From Paramacrobiotus metropolitanus (taxonomy: Eukaryota; Tardigrada; Eutardigrada; Parachela; Macrobiotidae), in contig NW_026570266.1 of the NCBI RefSeq assembly GCF_019649055.1, positions 62,001 through 126,000 of the forward strand: a stretch of DNA of 64,000 bases. Reading direction: 5' to 3'. Position 1 is the stretch's first letter. Every line of letters begins with the position of its first letter. The notes below the pieces were generated by a model. It saw only the letters and a list, made by a program, of their open reading frames with translations. It was not told the origin of the DNA and searched no databases. This document shows, piece after piece, positions 61,593 to 64,000 of this stretch. The position numbers and the translations under genes are program-made.

Positions 61593-62499
61593 TCACAAGC
61601 CAAAAGAGCGAATATAACTGTATGCGAGTACCAGCAGACTCAAATTACAGCGAGAGATATTTTCAAACTTTCTCAAATTCAAATCACGCCAATAAAAGCC
61701 AGAATCGCTTCCCGGGCACGCTCCGTAGCTGCAACACAGAAATGTCGTTACGAGTGAAGTTACGTTTGTGTAAAAAACTGTGGTAAATAGGAATACAATT
61801 CGAGAAATCGGCGTAAAGATGCCCATTTTTTCCCGGTGTAAGAAGCATTTGTCAACCAGTGAGCATGTCGACGTCGCAGCTTGTCGATGATATCCGCGCT
61901 AACCGGCGGACAGTGGCGATTTAATTGGGCCTTGTACTGCAGCGTACTGACATCATCCCCTTCGCCCTTGCGAAAACGCATCAGGGGGATCGTGATGAAA
62001 ACAGGAAGCGCGCCGGGCTTCGTGGAGCAGTAGTTGGGCATTTCTGGTTTAAACCTCGGTAGATTAGAATAAGAGATACACACGGTAAAGTTGCTGACTA
62101 ACAACCGCTGACATACACCTATCAATGGCATCAGCTGGAAGCGGATTTTGGCCATCTCTTATCATCTCTGGACTGCTAAAGCTGAGCGTTCCCGCTTCTG
62201 GTACCCTCTCGATATAAACTTTGGCGTTTTTAACGATGACGACGGGTATTATCGGCTTCAAGCGCAACAGCTAGGTCACTGCTGACACAGCGTATTTCAG
62301 GTAGTCGGCGCGGTGCTGCATACTAACCAGTGCCAACGTTTTCGTCTTTTTGTTTATAACACGGTGCAGCAACATTCCGAGCCGGTAGCCTTCTGTCTCG
62401 GAGCGTTGTGGCAGCGTCGGACTGAGGGCGGTGAAATCGATAGTCATGTAAGGGGATTCCGCCGGGTCCTGCAGTATAAGGCTCCACAGTGCGCAAACT
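61593..62499 (-). pseudogene. family-B Tudor-like/F-box gene copy, decayed
   Basis: Two minus-strand exons match exons 3 and 4 of family B. Exon 3 (62499-61797) follows an acceptor (ttcactgcag) and reads VCALWSLILQDPAESPYMTI, then LLHRVINKKTKTLALV, VIVKNAKVYIERV and, in another frame, HWLTNASYTGKKWASLRRFL. Exon 4 (61728-61593) follows gtgttgcag. An in-frame TAG at 62271-62273 and a later frame change around 62130-62155 break the protein. No F-box exon or Tudor-like exon was found upstream, so the copy also appears 5'-incomplete. It is much more diverged than the other two copies, consistent with an old pseudogene. Confidence 0.6.
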
Positions 62500-63451
62500 C
62501 TGCAGTGAAAAGCAGACGTTAACGCCACTGCAGTGTGAGGGTAGCCTGGGTAGGTAATCGTAGACGTGTGTGAGATAAACTGTGTCTAAACGGCTTATTA
62601 TGTAGATACAGATATTAATGTATGTAGTGGCCAATACAGCATTCAGCCGACGTGCTATCGTCGCCAAAATATTTAGCCGGCATGGGAGCGGGCCACCGGC
62701 ATGTCGTCAAGGTTAGCGTCAAGGTTAGCGCCAAGGTTATACCGTGTATGGATTAGCATCGCAGTTGTGCTTGACGGCTTCCAATTTTAGCCTTCCTCAT
62801 TCTGGACGCAGAAATGCAGGACGGTTCTAATGTCGTACACGGGGCGCCACCATTACGGTACGGTGACGCCTTCTCAGGTTTTAATGCCGGTACGCACCAC
62901 CACCTGAGGAACAGCAACAGTGCCGCACTGGACGCGACAAACGCAGCACTATCGGCTTTCCAATGAAATTTTGGCCAGCTGGCATACTGGTCCGGAGAAC
63001 CGGCGAAAAGCTTGAGAATAGATACGAGGCTTGCTACCGTTTAATCGTTTACCTAGTAACCTATATATACGGTTTAACGTTTCCCTGCGTCATGATGTCC
63101 AGATAGCAGAAAATCATGGAAAGAATTTCCTGTAACACTGCACCGAGCACCAAGTCGTGATCTGCAAGAGTCATGGTTACCATCTTTTGTTTGGTTATAT
63201 ATTAATTATACTTTAAAAAAATTGATTCCGGTTCGGTGCTGTATAATGAGGTACAAATTCAATGAGTTTAGGATTACATATCCGCGATGAACTCAGATGA
63301 AGTTCCATCGTTCCATCGTAATATCTTACCCTTCGTACTCGTAGGAATCTTAAGCGTTTTCTTGAGTAATTTACTAGTCACTGCACGATTGTGTTTCTCT
63401 CAGACCAGCTCGCTAGAATGCCACGGGAATCTACAATAAGCCTGAAACAAG
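62500..63451. other. intergenic, nothing recognised
   Basis: No gene seen. Around 62709-62741 a 12-bp unit (GTTAGCGTCAAG type) is repeated about three times in tandem. Confidence 0.3.
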
Positions 63452-64000
63452 TCAAATCTTACTTGCAATAAAATCCGAGCAAGTTACTTGACGAAAGAGC
63501 GGTCTGAAGCAGTATCCAAAGATATAATTTTCGATGCCTTGTTTTATTTTCTTAGTAGTTTGTTTTCTCCAGCAGTTGCCAAATGAACATTGGATGGATT
63601 TTACATGTCGACACGGGATTTGCATAATAAGAAACATTAATTCTCCATCACTAATCCGTGCGAACAAACGATCGTGATATTCGTTCGGCGGCGGAAAGCC
63701 ATCACGGAATACGGCATGCACCATGGTAACAATGTTCCTCTCTTGAATCGCGTTCAGCAGGTCATTTACACTGCTCGAACGATAGACTACCTTTTTAAAG
63801 GGCATCCTGCAGATTCTATGAAGGTGGCGATCAAACGGCAGGCTGTGGATCAGCTGCCAGGCATGCACTATCTTTAGATCGGACATTTCGTCAACTGTGG
63901 ATGAACAGGCACCAACGACGACGCAGCACAGAAATTGACTTTCGTGGCTGCGGCTGCGCAGCAATTTTGCCGGGCGAAAAACGTACGGTCCGTCGTCTTC
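63452..64000 (-). CDS. unrecognised gene, partial, runs off the right edge
   Basis: The minus-strand frame is open from the window edge (DDGPYVFRPAKLLRSRSHES) to a stop at 63452, more than 180 codons. The in-frame ATG-like start at 63964 is probably internal. The sequence is protein-like with regular hydrophobic spacing (LKIVHAWQLIHSLPFDRHLH, VNDLLNAIQERNIVTMVHAV, HDRLFARISDGELMFLIMQ). The last ~50 residues are richer in basic residues and may be intron read-through. I do not recognise a family. Given its position it could belong to another tandemly arranged family gene, but no F-box motif is visible. Confidence 0.4.
   Translation of the reverse strand, partial: EDDGPYVFRPAKLLRSRSHESQFLCCVVVGACSSTVDEMSDLKIVHAWQLIHSLPFDRHLHRICRMPFKKVVYRSSSVNDLLNAIQERNIVTMVHAVFRDGFPPPNEYHDRLFARISDGELMFLIMQIPCRHVKSIQCSFGNCWRKQTTKKIKQGIENYIFGYCFRPLFRQVTCSDFIASKI

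Overview
The window is eukaryotic and looks like an invertebrate animal genome. It has GT-AG introns, short exons, AT-rich intergenic DNA, many transposon relics, two lineage-expanded F-box families, and a retroelement primer site matching an animal-type initiator Met-tRNA 3' end. The gene style reminds me of eutardigrades such as Hypsibius, but I cannot prove that from sequence alone.

Layout. 1-16 kb is sparse. It holds a small C2H2 zinc-finger gene (3.2-3.8 kb), isolated exons (4.4, 7.0-7.5 and 9.6 kb), a complete hAT-type MITE with an 8-bp target duplication (8455-9143), a 5'-truncated mobile-element protein (13.5-14.3 kb) and a kelch-repeat relic with an internal duplication (14.6-15.2 kb). 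16-32 kb carries members of two F-box families: family A at 16.6-18.3 (+) and 29.4-31.6 (-), and family B (N-terminal Tudor-like module followed by an F-box) at 18.9-22.0 (-). Between them lie two inverted 42-bp minisatellite arrays (22.3-23.9 and 26.5-28.3 kb) that share a ~225-bp end module in three copies, a palindromic MITE and a small membrane-protein exon.

33072-57144 is the main discovery: a 24,073-bp LTR retrotransposon of the Ty3/Gypsy type on the minus strand. It has 369-bp LTRs that read as identical and a 4-bp target duplication (GGTC). It is inserted antisense in the first exon of a family-B gene whose reading frame becomes continuous again across the empty site (32978-33071 plus 57149-59719). 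In element orientation the order is LTR, Met-tRNA primer site, ~1.4-kb GATC-rich leader, Gag with a very long coiled coil, an accessory ORF2 apparently reached by a textbook -1 frameshift signal (GGGAAAC, 5-nt spacer, 12-bp stem, 6-bp pseudoknot stem), Pol (protease, RT, RNase H, integrase), then about 9 kb of extra genes: ORF4/ORF5 (one ancestral ORF split by a 4-bp deletion) and ORF6. These look like nuclear or chromatin-type proteins (linker-histone-like winged helices, Lys-rich tails, RS-rich segment, zinc-ribbon-like cysteines), not an envelope. A donor just upstream of gag and acceptors upstream of ORF6 and ORF4 suggest spliced subgenomic mRNAs.

57-64 kb holds the rest of the interrupted family-B gene, a decayed family-B copy (61.6-62.5 kb, minus) and the end of an unrecognised gene running off the right edge.
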